From: Vibrio ponticus
Lineage (GTDB): Bacteria; Pseudomonadota; Gammaproteobacteria; Enterobacterales; Vibrionaceae
Direction of reading: 5' to 3'
Assembly (NCBI RefSeq): GCF_009938225.1
Contig: NZ_AP019657.1
Span: forward strand, 1,984,001-2,048,000
Length of the DNA: 64,000 bases
Shown here piece after piece: positions 36,699 to 46,863 of the stretch (position 1 is its first letter; each line of letters begins with the position of its first letter). The position numbers were made by a program, and so were the translations under genes. The notes under the pieces are model-generated. The model was not told the origin of the DNA. It did no database searches and was given only the letters and a program-made list of their open reading frames with translations.

Positions 36699-39326
36699 AT
36701 GTTGTCATTAATCGAACAAATTAAATCTGGTGCTCTTTGGGATTTTCCTGGTGGTGTTCATCCGCCGGAGAACAAACTGCAGTCACTAAAAACTCCTGTC
36801 GCTAAAGCATCGATTGCGAATGAACTGGTTCTGCCAGTGAAGCAGCATATCGGTCAAGCTGGTAACTTAATCGTTGCCGAAGGTGAGCGTGTATTAAAAG
36901 GTCAACCTCTGACTAAGTACGATACCAGCTTTATGCTGCCTATCCACGCGCCAACCTCTGGCATCATTAAAGCCATTGAGCCAAGAACCACTGCCCACCC
37001 TTCTGGTCTCTCTGAACTGTGTATTGTTCTCGAGCCGGATCATTTGGATGAGTGGATTGAGCGCCAGCCAGTTGCTGATTACCAAGCAAAAACGCCAGAA
37101 GCTCTGATTGAGATTATTCGCCAAGCGGGTATTTCAGGTATGGGTGGCGCTGGCTTCCCGACCGCAAAGAAAATTCAAGCCGGTCTTGGTCGTACGGAAA
37201 TCTTGATTGTTAACGCCGCAGAATGTGAGCCTTACATCACGGCGGATGATGTGCTGATGCAAGACTATGCCGATGCCATTATCCAAGGTATTGAAGTTGT
37301 TGAACATATTCTCAAGCCAAAGCTGACTATCATTGGGATTGAAGACAACAAACCTCAAGCCGTAAAAGCTCTAGAACTTGCTGCACAAGATAAAGATATC
37401 GTGATCCGCGTGATCCCGACTAAATATCCTTCTGGTGGTGAGAAACAGCTGATTAAAGTACTGACGAACAAAGAAGTACCGAACAACGGCATCCCTGCTG
37501 ATATTGGCTTAATGGTGCAAAACGTCGGTTCTCTGTACGCGATTCAGCGCGCTGTTTTCCATGGCGAGCCACTCATTGAACGTATCGTTACGCTAACGGG
37601 GAATACTTTCAAACAGCCTAAGAACGTTTGGGCACTGATTGGTACGCCAGTGCAAGCTCTACTTGATGAGTTTGACTACAGCGCTGACAAGAAAATGCAA
37701 CGCCTGATCATGGGCGGTCCAATGATGGGCTTTACCCTGCCGCATACCAGTGTACCAATTACCAAAACGGCGAACTGTATTTTGGCGCCAACGCGCCGTG
37801 AAATCGCGGTTGATTCGTATGAGATGGCGTGTATTCGTTGTGGTCAATGTGCTGAGGCTTGCCCTGCATCACTGCTACCACAGCAATTACAATGGCATGC
37901 CAAAGCTCAAGAGTTCGACAAGTGCGAAGAGCTAAACCTCAAAGATTGTATTGAGTGTGGCGCATGTGCGTTTGTCTGCCCGAGTGAAATTCCACTGGTT
38001 AAGTACTACCGCCAAGCCAAAGCTGAAATTCGTCTACGCAAAGAAGAAGCCGATGCTTCAGAACGTGCAAGACAACGCTTTGAAAACAAAAAAGCGCGTA
38101 TGGAACGCGACAAAGCAGAACGTGAAAATCGCTTCAAAAAAGCCGCAGATGATCGTCGTAAAGAGATGAAAGATTCTGGTGGTGATGATGCGATTGCGGC
38201 TGCTATTGCCCGTGTTAAAGCGCAGAAAACTCAAGAACAGCCGCAAGAAGCGAGCGTTAAGCCTGCTGTCGCAGCAGCGATTGCGCGTGCTAAAGCGAAA
38301 CAAGCGGAAGCCATGCAGCAAGGTCAAACTGAACCTGACAACAGCGAAATGGCAAAACTACGTGAAGAGCGTAAACGTCAAGCTCGTGAACGTAAGGCTG
38401 AAAAACACTCAGTAAGCGCAGAATCTACTGATAAGAAAGACGCTGTCGCTGCGGCGATTGCTCGTGCTAAAGCGAAAAAAGAGCAGCAGCAACAGAGCGA
38501 CGCTACGGATACTCCAGCAGCGGATAAGAAAGCCGCGGTTGCTGCTGCGATCGCTCGTGCCAAAGCACGTAAAGCTGAAACAGAAGTGCCAAATGACGGC
38601 AACAATGCTGAGACAGAAGCGACTAGCGAAGATCCGAAAAAAGCCGCTGTAGCTGCCGCAATCGCTCGTGCCAAAGCACGTAAAGCTAAAGCAGATGTGC
38701 CAAATGACAGCGACACAGCTGAGGCAGAAACGGCAAGCGAAGATCCGAAGAAAGCCGCCGTAGCTGCTGCGATTGCCCGTGCCAAAGCACGTAAAGCTAA
38801 AGCAGAAGTGCCAAATGACAGCAACACAGCTGAGACAGAAGCGACTAGCGAAGATCCGAAGAAAGCCGCCGTAGCTGCTGCGATTGCTCGTGCCAAAGCA
38901 CGTAAAGCTAAAGCAGAAGTGCAAACTGACAGCGACACCGCTGGGGCAGAAACGGCACGCGAAGATCCGAAGAAAGCCGCTGTAGCTGCTGCGATTGCCC
39001 GTGCCAAAGCACGTAAAGCTGAGCAAGAATCAAAAGCTGACAGCGACACGGCTGAGGCAGAAACGGCAAGCGAAGATCCAAAGAAAGCTGCCGTGGCTGC
39101 TGCAATCGCCCGTGCTAAAGCGCGCAAAGCTGAACAAGAAGCAAAAGCTGACAGCGACACGGCTGAGGCACAAGCCCAAGCCCAAGCCCAAGCAGAAAAT
39201 GATACTACGGATGCGGAAAGCGCAGAAATCGATCCAAAGAAAGCGGCGGTCGCAGCTGCTATCGCACGCGCTAAAGCTCGTAAAGCACAACAAGAACAAC
39301 AAAAACAATCTGAGGAGAAAGAGTAG
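36699..39326 (+). CDS. rnfC: Rnf complex subunit RnfC with long C-terminal Ala/Lys repeat tail
   Basis: An 875-residue peripheral NADH/FMN-binding subunit. Core: [12 protein letters not shown] (about residues 147-158), the [14 protein letters not shown] motif, NVGSLYAI, and two [4Fe-4S] motifs [12 protein letters not shown] (about 379) and [12 protein letters not shown] (about 418). Beyond about residue 440 it is a basic coiled-coil-like tail with at least ten copies of an [15 protein letters not shown] motif, six in perfect 37-residue units. The core is about 440 residues, so half the protein is tail. Long tails are known in gammaproteobacterial RnfC. Confidence 0.95.
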   Translation: MLSLIEQIKSGALWDFPGGVHPPENKLQSLKTPVAKASIANELVLPVKQHIGQAGNLIVAEGERVLKGQPLTKYDTSFMLPIHAPTSGIIKAIEPRTTAHPSGLSELCIVLEPDHLDEWIERQPVADYQAKTPEALIEIIRQAGISGMGGAGFPTAKKIQAGLGRTEILIVNAAECEPYITADDVLMQDYADAIIQGIEVVEHILKPKLTIIGIEDNKPQAVKALELAAQDKDIVIRVIPTKYPSGGEKQLIKVLTNKEVPNNGIPADIGLMVQNVGSLYAIQRAVFHGEPLIERIVTLTGNTFKQPKNVWALIGTPVQALLDEFDYSADKKMQRLIMGGPMMGFTLPHTSVPITKTANCILAPTRREIAVDSYEMACIRCGQCAEACPASLLPQQLQWHAKAQEFDKCEELNLKDCIECGACAFVCPSEIPLVKYYRQAKAEIRLRKEEADASERARQRFENKKARMERDKAERENRFKKAADDRRKEMKDSGGDDAIAAAIARVKAQKTQEQPQEASVKPAVAAAIARAKAKQAEAMQQGQTEPDNSEMAKLREERKRQARERKAEKHSVSAESTDKKDAVAAAIARAKAKKEQQQQSDATDTPAADKKAAVAAAIARAKARKAETEVPNDGNNAETEATSEDPKKAAVAAAIARAKARKAKADVPNDSDTAEAETASEDPKKAAVAAAIARAKARKAKAEVPNDSNTAETEATSEDPKKAAVAAAIARAKARKAKAEVQTDSDTAGAETAREDPKKAAVAAAIARAKARKAEQESKADSDTAEAETASEDPKKAAVAAAIARAKARKAEQEAKADSDTAEAQAQAQAQAENDTTDAESAEIDPKKAAVAAAIARAKARKAQQEQQKQSEEKE
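38526..39191 (+). repeat. 111-bp in-frame tandem repeat array in rnfC
   Basis: Six consecutive units of exactly 111 bp (37 codons) start at 38526, 38637, 38748, 38859, 38970 and 39081. Each encodes [17 protein letters not shown], then an acidic Thr/Glu/Asp-rich linker ending in Glu-Asp-Pro. A seventh, longer diverged unit begins at about 39237. The units are near identical in DNA, so copy number is likely to vary between strains. Confidence 0.93.
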
Positions 39327-40372
39327 TGGCCTTCTTTATTGCCAGCTCACCCCATGCGCATAGCCGCAGAAGCACTCCTGATCTTATGAAGTGGGTTGCC
39401 TTGTGCGCCCTACCAGGTCTCATTGCCCAAACCTACTTCTTTGGTTGGGGTACTGTGATTCAATTAGTGATGGCTATCGTGATTGCCTTAAGCCTTGAAG
39501 CAATGGTGATGCTGCTGCGTAAGCGCCCACCAATGTCTGCTTTGCGCGACAATAGTGCTCTAGTCACCGCTTGGCTACTGGCTATCGCCATTCCGCCACT
39601 TTCACCATGGTGGGTGATTACCATTGGTTTGATCTTTGCGATAGTGATTGCGAAACAACTCTATGGTGGCATTGGACAAAACCCATTTAACCCAGCAATG
39701 GTCGCTTATGTGGTACTCCTGATCTCTTTTCCGGTACAAATGACCAGTTGGATTTCACCAGTTGAACTTCAAGCAACCCCTATCAGCATGGCGGATGCTT
39801 TCTCATTGATCTTCACAGGCTTCAATGTTGAAGGTTTGTCACTGCAGCAAATCCGAACCGGTATTGATGGCATCACGATGGCGACCCCACTTGATAGCTT
39901 TAAGACCGCTTTAGTGGCAGGCAACACCGCAAGCGAAGCGCTTTCTCAACCACAATTTGGTGAATTCGCTGGTCTTGGTTGGCAATGGGTTAACCTCGCT
40001 TACCTAATCGGTGGTTTGGCGATGATCAAACTGCGCGTGATCAGTTGGCAAATCCCGGCGAGCTTCTTAGCGAGTCTCTTTGTGATCAGTGGTCTGTTTA
40101 TGCTGTTAACGCCGGATCAAACTGCGTCACCGATTATTCATCTGTTCTCTGGTGCAACAATGCTCGGTGCATTCTTCATTGCCACTGACCCAGTTTCTGC
40201 TTCGACAACAGTGAAAGGTCGTTTAATTTTTGGCGCATTTATTGGCGCAATGGTGTTTATTATTCGTAGCTGGGGTGGTTTCCCTGATGGCGTAGCTTTC
40301 GCAGTATTGCTGGCTAACATGTGTGTACCACTGATCGATTACTACACTAAGCCACGAACTTACGGACACTGA
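39326..40372 (+). CDS. rnfD: Rnf complex subunit RnfD
   Basis: A 348-residue membrane subunit with about nine hydrophobic segments. It carries a covalently bound FMN on a threonine; the site fits [10 protein letters not shown] (about residues 269-278). Also seen: [21 protein letters not shown]. It starts with GTG, one base overlapping rnfC. Homologous to NqrB. Confidence 0.95.
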   Translation: MAFFIASSPHAHSRRSTPDLMKWVALCALPGLIAQTYFFGWGTVIQLVMAIVIALSLEAMVMLLRKRPPMSALRDNSALVTAWLLAIAIPPLSPWWVITIGLIFAIVIAKQLYGGIGQNPFNPAMVAYVVLLISFPVQMTSWISPVELQATPISMADAFSLIFTGFNVEGLSLQQIRTGIDGITMATPLDSFKTALVAGNTASEALSQPQFGEFAGLGWQWVNLAYLIGGLAMIKLRVISWQIPASFLASLFVISGLFMLLTPDQTASPIIHLFSGATMLGAFFIATDPVSASTTVKGRLIFGAFIGAMVFIIRSWGGFPDGVAFAVLLANMCVPLIDYYTKPRTYGH

Positions 40373-40379
40373 GGTAAGC

Positions 40380-41015
40380 ATGTTAAACGCAATTCGTAAA
40401 AATGGTGTTGTCCTAGCTATTTTCGCCTGTGCATCAACAGGTCTAGTCGCTTTGACTCAATACCTAACTAAGGATCAAATCCAAGTCCAAGAACAGAAGC
40501 AATTGCTCTCGGTCTTGAACCAAGTGATCCCGCAAGAGATGCATGACAATGTGCTATACGAAGCTTGCACGCTTGTACAAGATCCCGCGCTTGGTACTGA
40601 AACGCCTATGCCTGCTTATATAGCAACGTTGCAAGGTCAACCAACTGCAATCGCGCTAGAAGCCATCGCACCTGACGGCTACAACGGCGCAATCAAAATC
40701 ATCGTCGCGGTTAAGCAAGATGGCACAATTACTGGCACTCGTGTTCTATCTCATCAAGAAACCCCTGGGCTAGGTGATAAAATTGACCTACGTGTTAGCG
40801 ATTGGATTTTGAGTTTTGCTGGCAAACAAGTCACAGAAGACAACCAAGCAAGCTGGCATGTCCGTAAAGATGGCGGTCAGTTCGACCAATTTACTGGCGC
40901 GACCATTACTCCTCGCGCTGTGGTAAAATCGGTAAAACGTACGGTTGATTACATCAACCAAAACCGCGAGCAATTACTTGCTCAACCTCGCGGTTGTGGA
41001 GGCTCTCATGGCTGA
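40380..41015 (+). CDS. rnfG: Rnf complex subunit RnfG
   Basis: A 211-residue subunit with one N-terminal membrane helix and a periplasmic flavin domain. The covalent FMN threonine lies in [11 protein letters not shown] (about residues 172-182), with [12 protein letters not shown] and [12 protein letters not shown] as family landmarks. It is 7 bp after rnfD and overlaps the rnfE start by 8 bp. Homologous to NqrC. Confidence 0.95.
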   Translation: MLNAIRKNGVVLAIFACASTGLVALTQYLTKDQIQVQEQKQLLSVLNQVIPQEMHDNVLYEACTLVQDPALGTETPMPAYIATLQGQPTAIALEAIAPDGYNGAIKIIVAVKQDGTITGTRVLSHQETPGLGDKIDLRVSDWILSFAGKQVTEDNQASWHVRKDGGQFDQFTGATITPRAVVKSVKRTVDYINQNREQLLAQPRGCGGSHG

Positions 41016-41697
41016 TAACAAAAAGTTATTTAAAGATGGTATGTGGGACAACAACCCTGCCCTAGTGCAATTATTGGGTTTATGTCCTCTGCTAGCAGTA
41101 TCGTCAACCGTTACCAACGCCTTAGGCTTAGGTATTGCAACGCTATTAGTATTAGTCGGCTCTAACGTTACGGTATCTTTAGTGCGCGACTATGTGCCTA
41201 AAGAAGTGCGTATTCCCGTGTTCGTAATGATCATTGCCGCACTGGTAACTTGCGTACAATTGCTAATGAATGCATACGCTTACGGACTCTACTTATCGCT
41301 GGGCATTTTTATTCCACTTATCGTAACCAACTGTATCATCATTGGTCGTGCTGAGGCGTTTGCGTCAAAAAATGATCCACTCCCCGCAGCGCTCGACGGT
41401 TTCTGGATGGGCTTAGGCATGACCAGCGTACTGGTCGTACTTGGCGCAATGCGTGAAATCATCGGCAACGGTACTCTGTTCGATGGCGCGGATTTGCTAC
41501 TGGGTGACTGGGCGCAAGCGTTACGAATCGAAATCTTCCAATTCGATAACAGCTTCTTGCTTGCCCTATTGCCACCGGGCGCCTTTATCGGCGTCGGCTT
41601 CTTGATTGCACTGAAAAATGTGATCGACAAGAAACTGGCTGAACGTCAGCCGAAACAAGACAAACCAGCTATTGAGCGCGCTCGCGTAACCAATTAA
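41008..41697 (+). CDS. rnfE: Rnf complex subunit RnfE
   Basis: A 229-residue membrane subunit related to RnfA and NqrD, with [22 protein letters not shown] and [18 protein letters not shown] carrying the paired cysteines. The ATG inside the rnfG 3' end ([16 protein letters not shown]) gives the standard N terminus. It is the last gene of the operon, followed by a terminator. Confidence 0.95.
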   Translation: MADNKKLFKDGMWDNNPALVQLLGLCPLLAVSSTVTNALGLGIATLLVLVGSNVTVSLVRDYVPKEVRIPVFVMIIAALVTCVQLLMNAYAYGLYLSLGIFIPLIVTNCIIIGRAEAFASKNDPLPAALDGFWMGLGMTSVLVVLGAMREIIGNGTLFDGADLLLGDWAQALRIEIFQFDNSFLLALLPPGAFIGVGFLIALKNVIDKKLAERQPKQDKPAIERARVTN

Positions 41698-41702
41698 GCT
41701 AT

Positions 41703-41732
41703 AAAGCTCACTCTTCGAAGTGAGCTTTTTTA
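41703..41732 (+). terminator. Terminator of the rnf operon
   Basis: AAAGCTCACT-CTTCG-AAGTGAGCTTTTTT, directly after rnfE. Confidence 0.9.
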
Positions 41733-41742
41733 TAATAAAAAC

Positions 41743-41766
41743 AAACCAATCCCAGCTGATTGGTAT
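41743..41766. repeat. Short inverted repeat ACCAATC / GATTGGT
   Basis: ACCAATC-CCAGCT-GATTGGT followed by ATTA resembles the terminal sequence of the MITE-like element at 17584-17748. It may be a remnant or a chance 7-bp hairpin. Confidence 0.3.
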
Positions 41767-41789
41767 TAAACACTAGAAGCAGCTAACAA

Positions 41790-42425
41790 ATGAACAATAC
41801 TAAGCGTGTTGAGATTCTCAAGCGGTTACGGGAAAACAACCCCAACCCGCAAACAGAACTTAACTGGAGTACGCCTTTTGAATTACTGATCGCCGTTTTA
41901 CTATCAGCACAAGCAACGGATGTCAGCGTCAACAAGGCAACTGACAAACTTTATCCCGTTGCCAATACCCCACAAGCTCTACTGGATTTAGGGGTTGATG
42001 GCGTTAAGCAATACATCAAAACCATTGGTCTGTTTAACTCAAAAGCAGAAAATGTCATCAAGACCTGTAAGATCCTTATCGAACAGCATGGTGGTGAAGT
42101 GCCTGAAGACCGCGCGGCACTTGAAGCGCTGCCTGGCGTAGGTAGAAAGACCGCCAATGTGGTGCTCAATACCGCTTTTGGCTGGCCAACGATTGCGGTT
42201 GATACTCATATCTATCGTGTTTCGAATCGCACCAAGTTTGCTATGGGTAAAAACGTCGATCAGGTAGAAGAAAAACTGCTTAAAGTGGTACCCAAAGAGT
42301 TCAAACTCGACGTACACCACTGGCTAATTCTGCATGGGCGCTACACCTGCGTTGCGCGCAAACCCCGCTGCGGCAGCTGCATTATTGAAGATTTGTGCGA
42401 GTACAAAGACAAGACGGAAGTATAA
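41790..42425 (+). CDS. nth: Endonuclease III
   Basis: A 211-residue DNA glycosylase/AP lyase for oxidised pyrimidines. Seen: the HhH-GPD motif LPGVGRKTANVVLNTAFG (about residues 114-131) with catalytic Lys and the following VDTHIYRVSNR with Asp, and the [4Fe-4S] loop CVARKPRCGSCIIEDLC (Cys-X6-Cys-X2-Cys-X5-Cys). Length matches E. coli Nth (211). nth directly after rnf is a conserved gammaproteobacterial arrangement. Confidence 0.97.
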   Translation: MNNTKRVEILKRLRENNPNPQTELNWSTPFELLIAVLLSAQATDVSVNKATDKLYPVANTPQALLDLGVDGVKQYIKTIGLFNSKAENVIKTCKILIEQHGGEVPEDRAALEALPGVGRKTANVVLNTAFGWPTIAVDTHIYRVSNRTKFAMGKNVDQVEEKLLKVVPKEFKLDVHHWLILHGRYTCVARKPRCGSCIIEDLCEYKDKTEV

Positions 42426-42575
42426 GCTCAAATTGAACTCTAAAGGCAGCGAAAGGCGTTGTCTTTAGAGAAGCGAAAATAAATTAATATACTGATCTTA
42501 CTACTGATATTCATCCTGCCTAAACCACGATTAATCATGATAAACTCCTTTGATAATCAAACACGGGAGTGAACC

Positions 42576-42992
42576 ATGTCAAACGGACGCATCTTACACA
42601 CTATGCTGCGCGTAGGTGATTTAGACAAATCAATCCAGTTCTACACTGATGTAATGGGTATGACGCTATTACGCAAAAATGAGAATACCGAGTATAAATA
42701 CACACTCGCATTCCTCGGTTATGGCGATGAATCACAAGGTTCTGTTATCGAGCTGACCTATAACTGGGGTACGACAGAGTATGACCTAGGCAGTGCGTTT
42801 GGGCATATCGCCATTGGTGTTGATGATATTTACTCGACTTGTGATGCCATCAAAGCCGCAGGCGGCAATGTGACGCGTGAACCTGGTCCAGTAAAAGGTG
42901 GCACAACACATATCGCTTTTGTTAAAGACCCAGATGGCTACATGATTGAACTGATTCAAAACAAGCAAGCTTCTGCGGGTCTTGAAGGCTGA
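42576..42992 (+). CDS. gloA: Lactoylglutathione lyase (glyoxalase I)
   Basis: A 138-residue metalloenzyme that isomerises the methylglyoxal-glutathione hemithioacetal to S-lactoylglutathione. Seen: [23 protein letters not shown] (His metal ligand), [10 protein letters not shown] (Glu), [15 protein letters not shown] (His), and [12 protein letters not shown] (Glu). E. coli GloA is 135 residues. Short, Ni/Zn bacterial type. Confidence 0.97.
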   Translation: MSNGRILHTMLRVGDLDKSIQFYTDVMGMTLLRKNENTEYKYTLAFLGYGDESQGSVIELTYNWGTTEYDLGSAFGHIAIGVDDIYSTCDAIKAAGGNVTREPGPVKGGTTHIAFVKDPDGYMIELIQNKQASAGLEG

Positions 42993-43022
42993 TCAACATT
43001 TGATTGACGCCAAAAGTGTCTA

Positions 43023-43050
43023 GGGTAGCTTCGGCTGCCCTTTTATTTTC
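43023..43050 (+). terminator. Terminator of gloA
   Basis: GGGTAGC-TTCG-GCTGCCC with a stable tetraloop, then TTTTATTTT. Confidence 0.85.
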
Positions 43051-43058
43051 ACTTTACA

Positions 43059-43073
43059 TGATAACAATTATCA
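43059..43073. promoter_or_regulatory. Fur box upstream of the DUF2753-like gene
   Basis: TGATAAC-A-ATTATCA differs from the 7-1-7 Fur consensus TGATAAT-N-ATTATCA at one position. It lies 38 bp upstream of the ATG at 43112, at a promoter-repressing position. Confidence 0.75.
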
Positions 43074-43111
43074 TTTAATCTTCTGCCAAGTTTCATAAAG
43101 AGGTTGAAGAA

Positions 43112-43549
43112 ATGGACATTTCAGACTGGGAGAAACACACTTTACTGGCGGATATCGCACTTCAAGAGCATGACCACTTACGCTGTGTACTGCACTATCA
43201 ACAAGCACTCACACTCAGCGAGCAAATTAGTGAGTCTGAAGAGATTGAAGTTGAAGATAGGCTGATGATTTCGGTGATCTCTTGCCACAACCTTGCCTCT
43301 TTCTGGCGCACCATCGGTGATACAAAGTATGAGCTCAGATACCTAAAACTGGCCTCTGAAAAAGTACTGACGCTTGTTCCCCAATGTCCAAATACAGATT
43401 GTGATGCTTTCGTTGACTCGATGGGCTGCTGTAAAAAAGCACTGGTTGAATTTATGAAACGGCACCCTAACGCAAAAATTGCGCGCTTAGTTCAAGATAT
43501 TGATACTGCGACCAACTGTAACCTGATCGCTAAGTTTAGACTGAACTAA
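43112..43549 (+). CDS. Small helical protein (DUF2753-like) behind a Fur box
   Basis: A 145-residue soluble, helical protein without signal peptide. The segment EKHTLLADIALQEHDHLRCVLHYQQALTLSEQI looks like a tetratricopeptide-type helical pair, and a conserved cysteine cluster (CPNTDCDAFVDSMGCCKKAL, about residues 90-109) is present. It resembles, from memory, the DUF2753 proteins of Vibrio. The Fur box 38 bp upstream suggests iron repression. No partner is adjacent; it converges with motY across a shared terminator. The ATG has GAGGTTGAAGAA upstream. Confidence 0.8.
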   Translation: MDISDWEKHTLLADIALQEHDHLRCVLHYQQALTLSEQISESEEIEVEDRLMISVISCHNLASFWRTIGDTKYELRYLKLASEKVLTLVPQCPNTDCDAFVDSMGCCKKALVEFMKRHPNAKIARLVQDIDTATNCNLIAKFRLN

Positions 43550-43586
43550 ATTCATTCGTATTTTGGTACTTAGTCAACACCAATGA

Positions 43587-43610
43587 AAAACCAGCCGCGC
43601 GGCTGGTTTT
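43587..43610. terminator. Bidirectional terminator between the Fur-box gene and motY
   Basis: AAAACCAGCCGC / GCGGCTGGTTTT palindrome with T tracts readable on both strands. Confidence 0.9.
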
Positions 43611-43634
43611 GTTTTGTAGATACGACTCAGAAAC

Positions 43635-44516
43635 TTAAATCTGTGTTCGCCCTAAGGAAATCACTACCCTACGGTTACGATCTTTACCTAACGGTGTTGA
43701 GTTATCAGCGATTGGTCGGCGTTTACCGTAACCTTGCACTTGAATTCTATCTTCCGGTAGACCTATCGATTTAAAATAGTCCCGCATCACATCTGCTCGC
43801 TGTTCTGACAGCGCTTGGCTCTCACTCTTGCTGTCTTCTGAGCCGGTGTAAGTAGAGACCAGCACCAAATCCACATCTTGGTTGTAACGGATATATTCAG
43901 CAATTTGCGATAGACGCTTTTGTGATGCTTTGTTTAATTGCACGCTTGAACGGTCATAATGCAAAATCGTAAAAGCGATATCTTCAAAACTGTATGGCAA
44001 GAGATTCGCTAGGCAATCGCTAAATACATTGTATTTTTGTTGAAATAACACTGATGAAAGCGCGACTTCTACACGTTGGTTATTACTCTGCCACTCGCGG
44101 TAGCTAAAAGTCGGCGAGCGCCCCTTTTCCAACTCGCTCAAAATGCTCCAAGCCGTCTGCCCTCCAACATAACCATCAAATTGCTTAAAGAAGCGAATGC
44201 TAGTCATACGATCTGCCCCATCGCCCGGTCGCCAAGCCGGAGGCATCGACACTAAAGAGACATCGCGAGTCTCCCCCATTGGGCGCTTCATCTTTAATTC
44301 AAAATCTAAATTGATTTTCTTACTTGCATTGGAAGTAAAAACCGCATCACCATAGTTAGGAATAGGATGAACAAGCTGACACTGTAGCGGTGTATTGACC
44401 ACCATTTGCCATTGGGATTGCGTTGGTGAGGCAGCATAAAACTTATCCATAGCCCAACTATGGGAGCTAAAGATAGCCATGGTTAATGCTAGGCTGTTAA
44501 CAATCCGATTCTTCAT
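43635..44516 (-). CDS. motY: Sodium-driven flagellar motor protein MotY
   Basis: A 293-residue periplasmic protein of the T-ring of Na+-driven polar flagella, which with MotX anchors the PomAB stators. Seen: a signal peptide (residues 1-22, ending SHSWA), the N-terminal MotX-binding region with [15 protein letters not shown], and a C-terminal OmpA/peptidoglycan-binding domain with [32 protein letters not shown] and [21 protein letters not shown]. Length matches V. alginolyticus MotY. Divergent from rnt; motY-rnt neighbourhood is typical of Vibrio. Confidence 0.95.
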   Translation of the reverse strand: MKNRIVNSLALTMAIFSSHSWAMDKFYAASPTQSQWQMVVNTPLQCQLVHPIPNYGDAVFTSNASKKINLDFELKMKRPMGETRDVSLVSMPPAWRPGDGADRMTSIRFFKQFDGYVGGQTAWSILSELEKGRSPTFSYREWQSNNQRVEVALSSVLFQQKYNVFSDCLANLLPYSFEDIAFTILHYDRSSVQLNKASQKRLSQIAEYIRYNQDVDLVLVSTYTGSEDSKSESQALSEQRADVMRDYFKSIGLPEDRIQVQGYGKRRPIADNSTPLGKDRNRRVVISLGRTQI

Positions 44517-44781
44517 TCTCTACACTTCTCTGGAATTGATTTATTGCGGCACAAGATTGCCAGTTTGAGCATTTCTCGGCGACATCAAAGCTAGTCTGCA
44601 AAATTCCCGCCAACTTTGTTGGTTCGATATTCGTTTGCTCGAAGTTTCAACAAATCAAAACGCCGTATATATCGATATCTCAGCACGGCTTTAAGGCGAC
44701 GTTAATTGCAAAGTAATCTTGATTGGTATTGCATCAATAATCTGCAATAATGCAAGCCTTGTCACACAAATGTAAATCAAT

Positions 44782-45444
44782 ATGACTGTAGAAAATGAAG
44801 CTTTGACGTTGAAAAAACGCTTCCGTGGATATTTCCCGGTGGTTATCGACGTCGAGACCGCGGGCTTTAATGCCCAAACCGATGCCCTTCTTGAGATTTG
44901 TGCCGTTACTCTGACAATGGATGAACATGGCGATCTTCATCCAGCATCAACGCTTCATTTCCATATTGAGCCCTTTGAAGGGGCAAACCTAGAGAAAGAA
45001 GCGCTCGACTTCATTGGAATGAAAGACCCATTTAGCCCTCTGCGAGGTGCCATTCCAGAGTCTGAAGCACTGAAAGAAATCTACAAGCTTGTACGCAAAG
45101 AGCAGAAAGCGGCAGATTGCAGCCGTGCGATTATCGTGGCACACAATGCAACCTTCGATCATAACTTTGTTATGGCAGCTAGTGAGCGTAGCAAGCTAAA
45201 ACGTGTCCCATTTCATCCCTTCGCAACTTTTGATACCGCAGCATTAAGTGGTCTTGCTTATGGTCAAACCGTTTTGGCAAAAGCATGTAAAGCAGCTGGG
45301 ATGGAGTTTGACAACAAAGAAGCCCACTCTGCACTTTATGACACACAAAAAACCGCAGAGCTGTTTTGTGGAATCGTCAACAAATGGAAGGCCTTAGGTG
45401 GTTGGCCGCTTGTAAACGAAGAAACAAACAACACACAACAATAA
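44782..45444 (+). CDS. rnt: Ribonuclease T
   Basis: A 220-residue DEDD-family 3'-5' exoribonuclease that trims tRNA CCA ends and matures 5S and other stable RNAs. Seen: Exo [21 protein letters not shown] (about residues 21-40), Exo [16 protein letters not shown], and Exo [19 protein letters not shown]. Length is usual (E. coli 215). It is 25 bp upstream of an antiporter gene, so probably co-transcribed. Confidence 0.96.
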   Translation: MTVENEALTLKKRFRGYFPVVIDVETAGFNAQTDALLEICAVTLTMDEHGDLHPASTLHFHIEPFEGANLEKEALDFIGMKDPFSPLRGAIPESEALKEIYKLVRKEQKAADCSRAIIVAHNATFDHNFVMAASERSKLKRVPFHPFATFDTAALSGLAYGQTVLAKACKAAGMEFDNKEAHSALYDTQKTAELFCGIVNKWKALGGWPLVNEETNNTQQ

Positions 45445-45469
45445 ACGCAAACACGATAAAGAGTTAACT

Positions 45470-46792
45470 ATGAATCCTGTTGTAATATCTGTATGTATCA
45501 TGCTGATACTTGCCCTGATGCGGGTGAATGTAGTGGTAGCACTAACATTCAGTGCTATCGTTGGCGGTCTCGTATCAGGAATGGAGCTGAAGGAAACCAT
45601 CTCAGCTTTTGAAAGTGGTTTAGGTGGTGGTGCAACCATCGCTCTAAGCTACGCGATGTTAGGAACTTTCGCTGTTGCTATCTCTCGCTCTGGTATCACT
45701 GATCTCTTGGCGAATAGTGTTATTCGTCGCCTAAATGGTAAAGAGAACAGTGCCTCCACAACGGGTCTGAAGTACGGCATGCTATTCGCTCTAGTACTAG
45801 TGACCATGTCGTCACAGAATGTCATTCCTGTTCATATCGCTTTCATTCCTATCCTTATTCCACCTCTACTTAGCGTGTTTGCAAAACTAAAGCTCGATCG
45901 TCGAATGATTGCCTGTGTATTAACCTTTGGTTTAATCACACCATACATGGTGTTACCAATCGGCTTTGGCGGTATCTTCCTAAACAACATTCTGCTGAAA
46001 AACCTGCATGATAACGGCTTGGATGTGGTTGCTTCGCAAGTACCGACAGCAATGCTATTGCCTGCTGCTGGAATGATCTTTGGTTTGCTGACCGCGATTT
46101 TCTTCAGCTACCGTAAACCACGTGAATATGCAGAAACGAGCCATACTAAGCCAAACCAAGAGACCCAAACCATTAACCGCCGCAATATCGTGGTTGCTGG
46201 CTTAGGTATTATTGCTGCGCTCACCGTGCAACTTTATACCGGCTCAATGATCATTGGCGCACTAGCAGGCTTTATGGTGTTTACTTTCGGTGGTGTCATT
46301 GCATGGAAAGAGACCCACGATGTGTTCACCAAAGGCGTACACATGATGGCAATGATTGGCTTTATCATGATTTCAGCGGCAGGGTTTGCGGCGGTAATGA
46401 AGCAAACGGGTGGCGTAGAAACACTGGTTCAAGCGCTTTCCACCAGCATTGGTGATAACAAGCCTCTAGCAGCACTGTTAATGCTGGTTGTGGGTCTACT
46501 GGTAACGATGGGCATTGGCTCGTCATTCTCAACCATTCCAATCATTGCAACGATTTATGTGCCGCTTGCGTTAGCATTTGGTTTCTCGCCAATGGCGACC
46601 ATTGCACTTGTGGGTACAGCTGCTGCTCTAGGCGATGCTGGCTCACCAGCCTCTGACTCAACGTTGGGGCCAACATCAGGCTTAAATGCTGATGGGCAAC
46701 ATGAGCATATTTGGGAAACCGTCGTTCCAACCTTTATTCACTACAATATCCCATTGATTATTTTTGGTTGGATTGCAGCGATGGTGCTCTAA
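45470..46792 (+). CDS. Na+/H+ antiporter-family membrane protein (COG2056 type)
   Basis: A 440-residue polytopic inner-membrane protein with about eleven hydrophobic segments. The [54 protein letters not shown] start and the [45 protein letters not shown] ending are characteristic of the YuiF-like branch of the NhaC superfamily. Some relatives transport amino acids; sodium/proton exchange is assumed by family name only. It follows rnt by 25 bp and is ended by a strong terminator. Confidence 0.85.
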   Translation: MNPVVISVCIMLILALMRVNVVVALTFSAIVGGLVSGMELKETISAFESGLGGGATIALSYAMLGTFAVAISRSGITDLLANSVIRRLNGKENSASTTGLKYGMLFALVLVTMSSQNVIPVHIAFIPILIPPLLSVFAKLKLDRRMIACVLTFGLITPYMVLPIGFGGIFLNNILLKNLHDNGLDVVASQVPTAMLLPAAGMIFGLLTAIFFSYRKPREYAETSHTKPNQETQTINRRNIVVAGLGIIAALTVQLYTGSMIIGALAGFMVFTFGGVIAWKETHDVFTKGVHMMAMIGFIMISAAGFAAVMKQTGGVETLVQALSTSIGDNKPLAALLMLVVGLLVTMGIGSSFSTIPIIATIYVPLALAFGFSPMATIALVGTAAALGDAGSPASDSTLGPTSGLNADGQHEHIWETVVPTFIHYNIPLIIFGWIAAMVL

Positions 46793-46809
46793 CCCCAACG
46801 CCAGAAACT

Positions 46810-46837
46810 AAAAAAGCTGACATCATGTCAGCTTTTT
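46810..46837. terminator. Bidirectional terminator between the antiporter gene and bamC
   Basis: A long palindrome AAAAAGCTGACAT / ATGTCAGCTTTTTT, A run on the left and T run on the right; serves both convergent genes. Confidence 0.92.
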
Positions 46838-46863
46838 TCTTATGTACTCATTACTAAATAATA

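Noticed and set aside
38378..39160. Long open frames on the strand opposite to the rnfC repeat array, coding for Ala/Ser-rich proteins
   Set aside because: They are the antisense of the repeat-coding region. Low-complexity Ala/Lys codons lack stops in both directions, and there is no start signal or family match.
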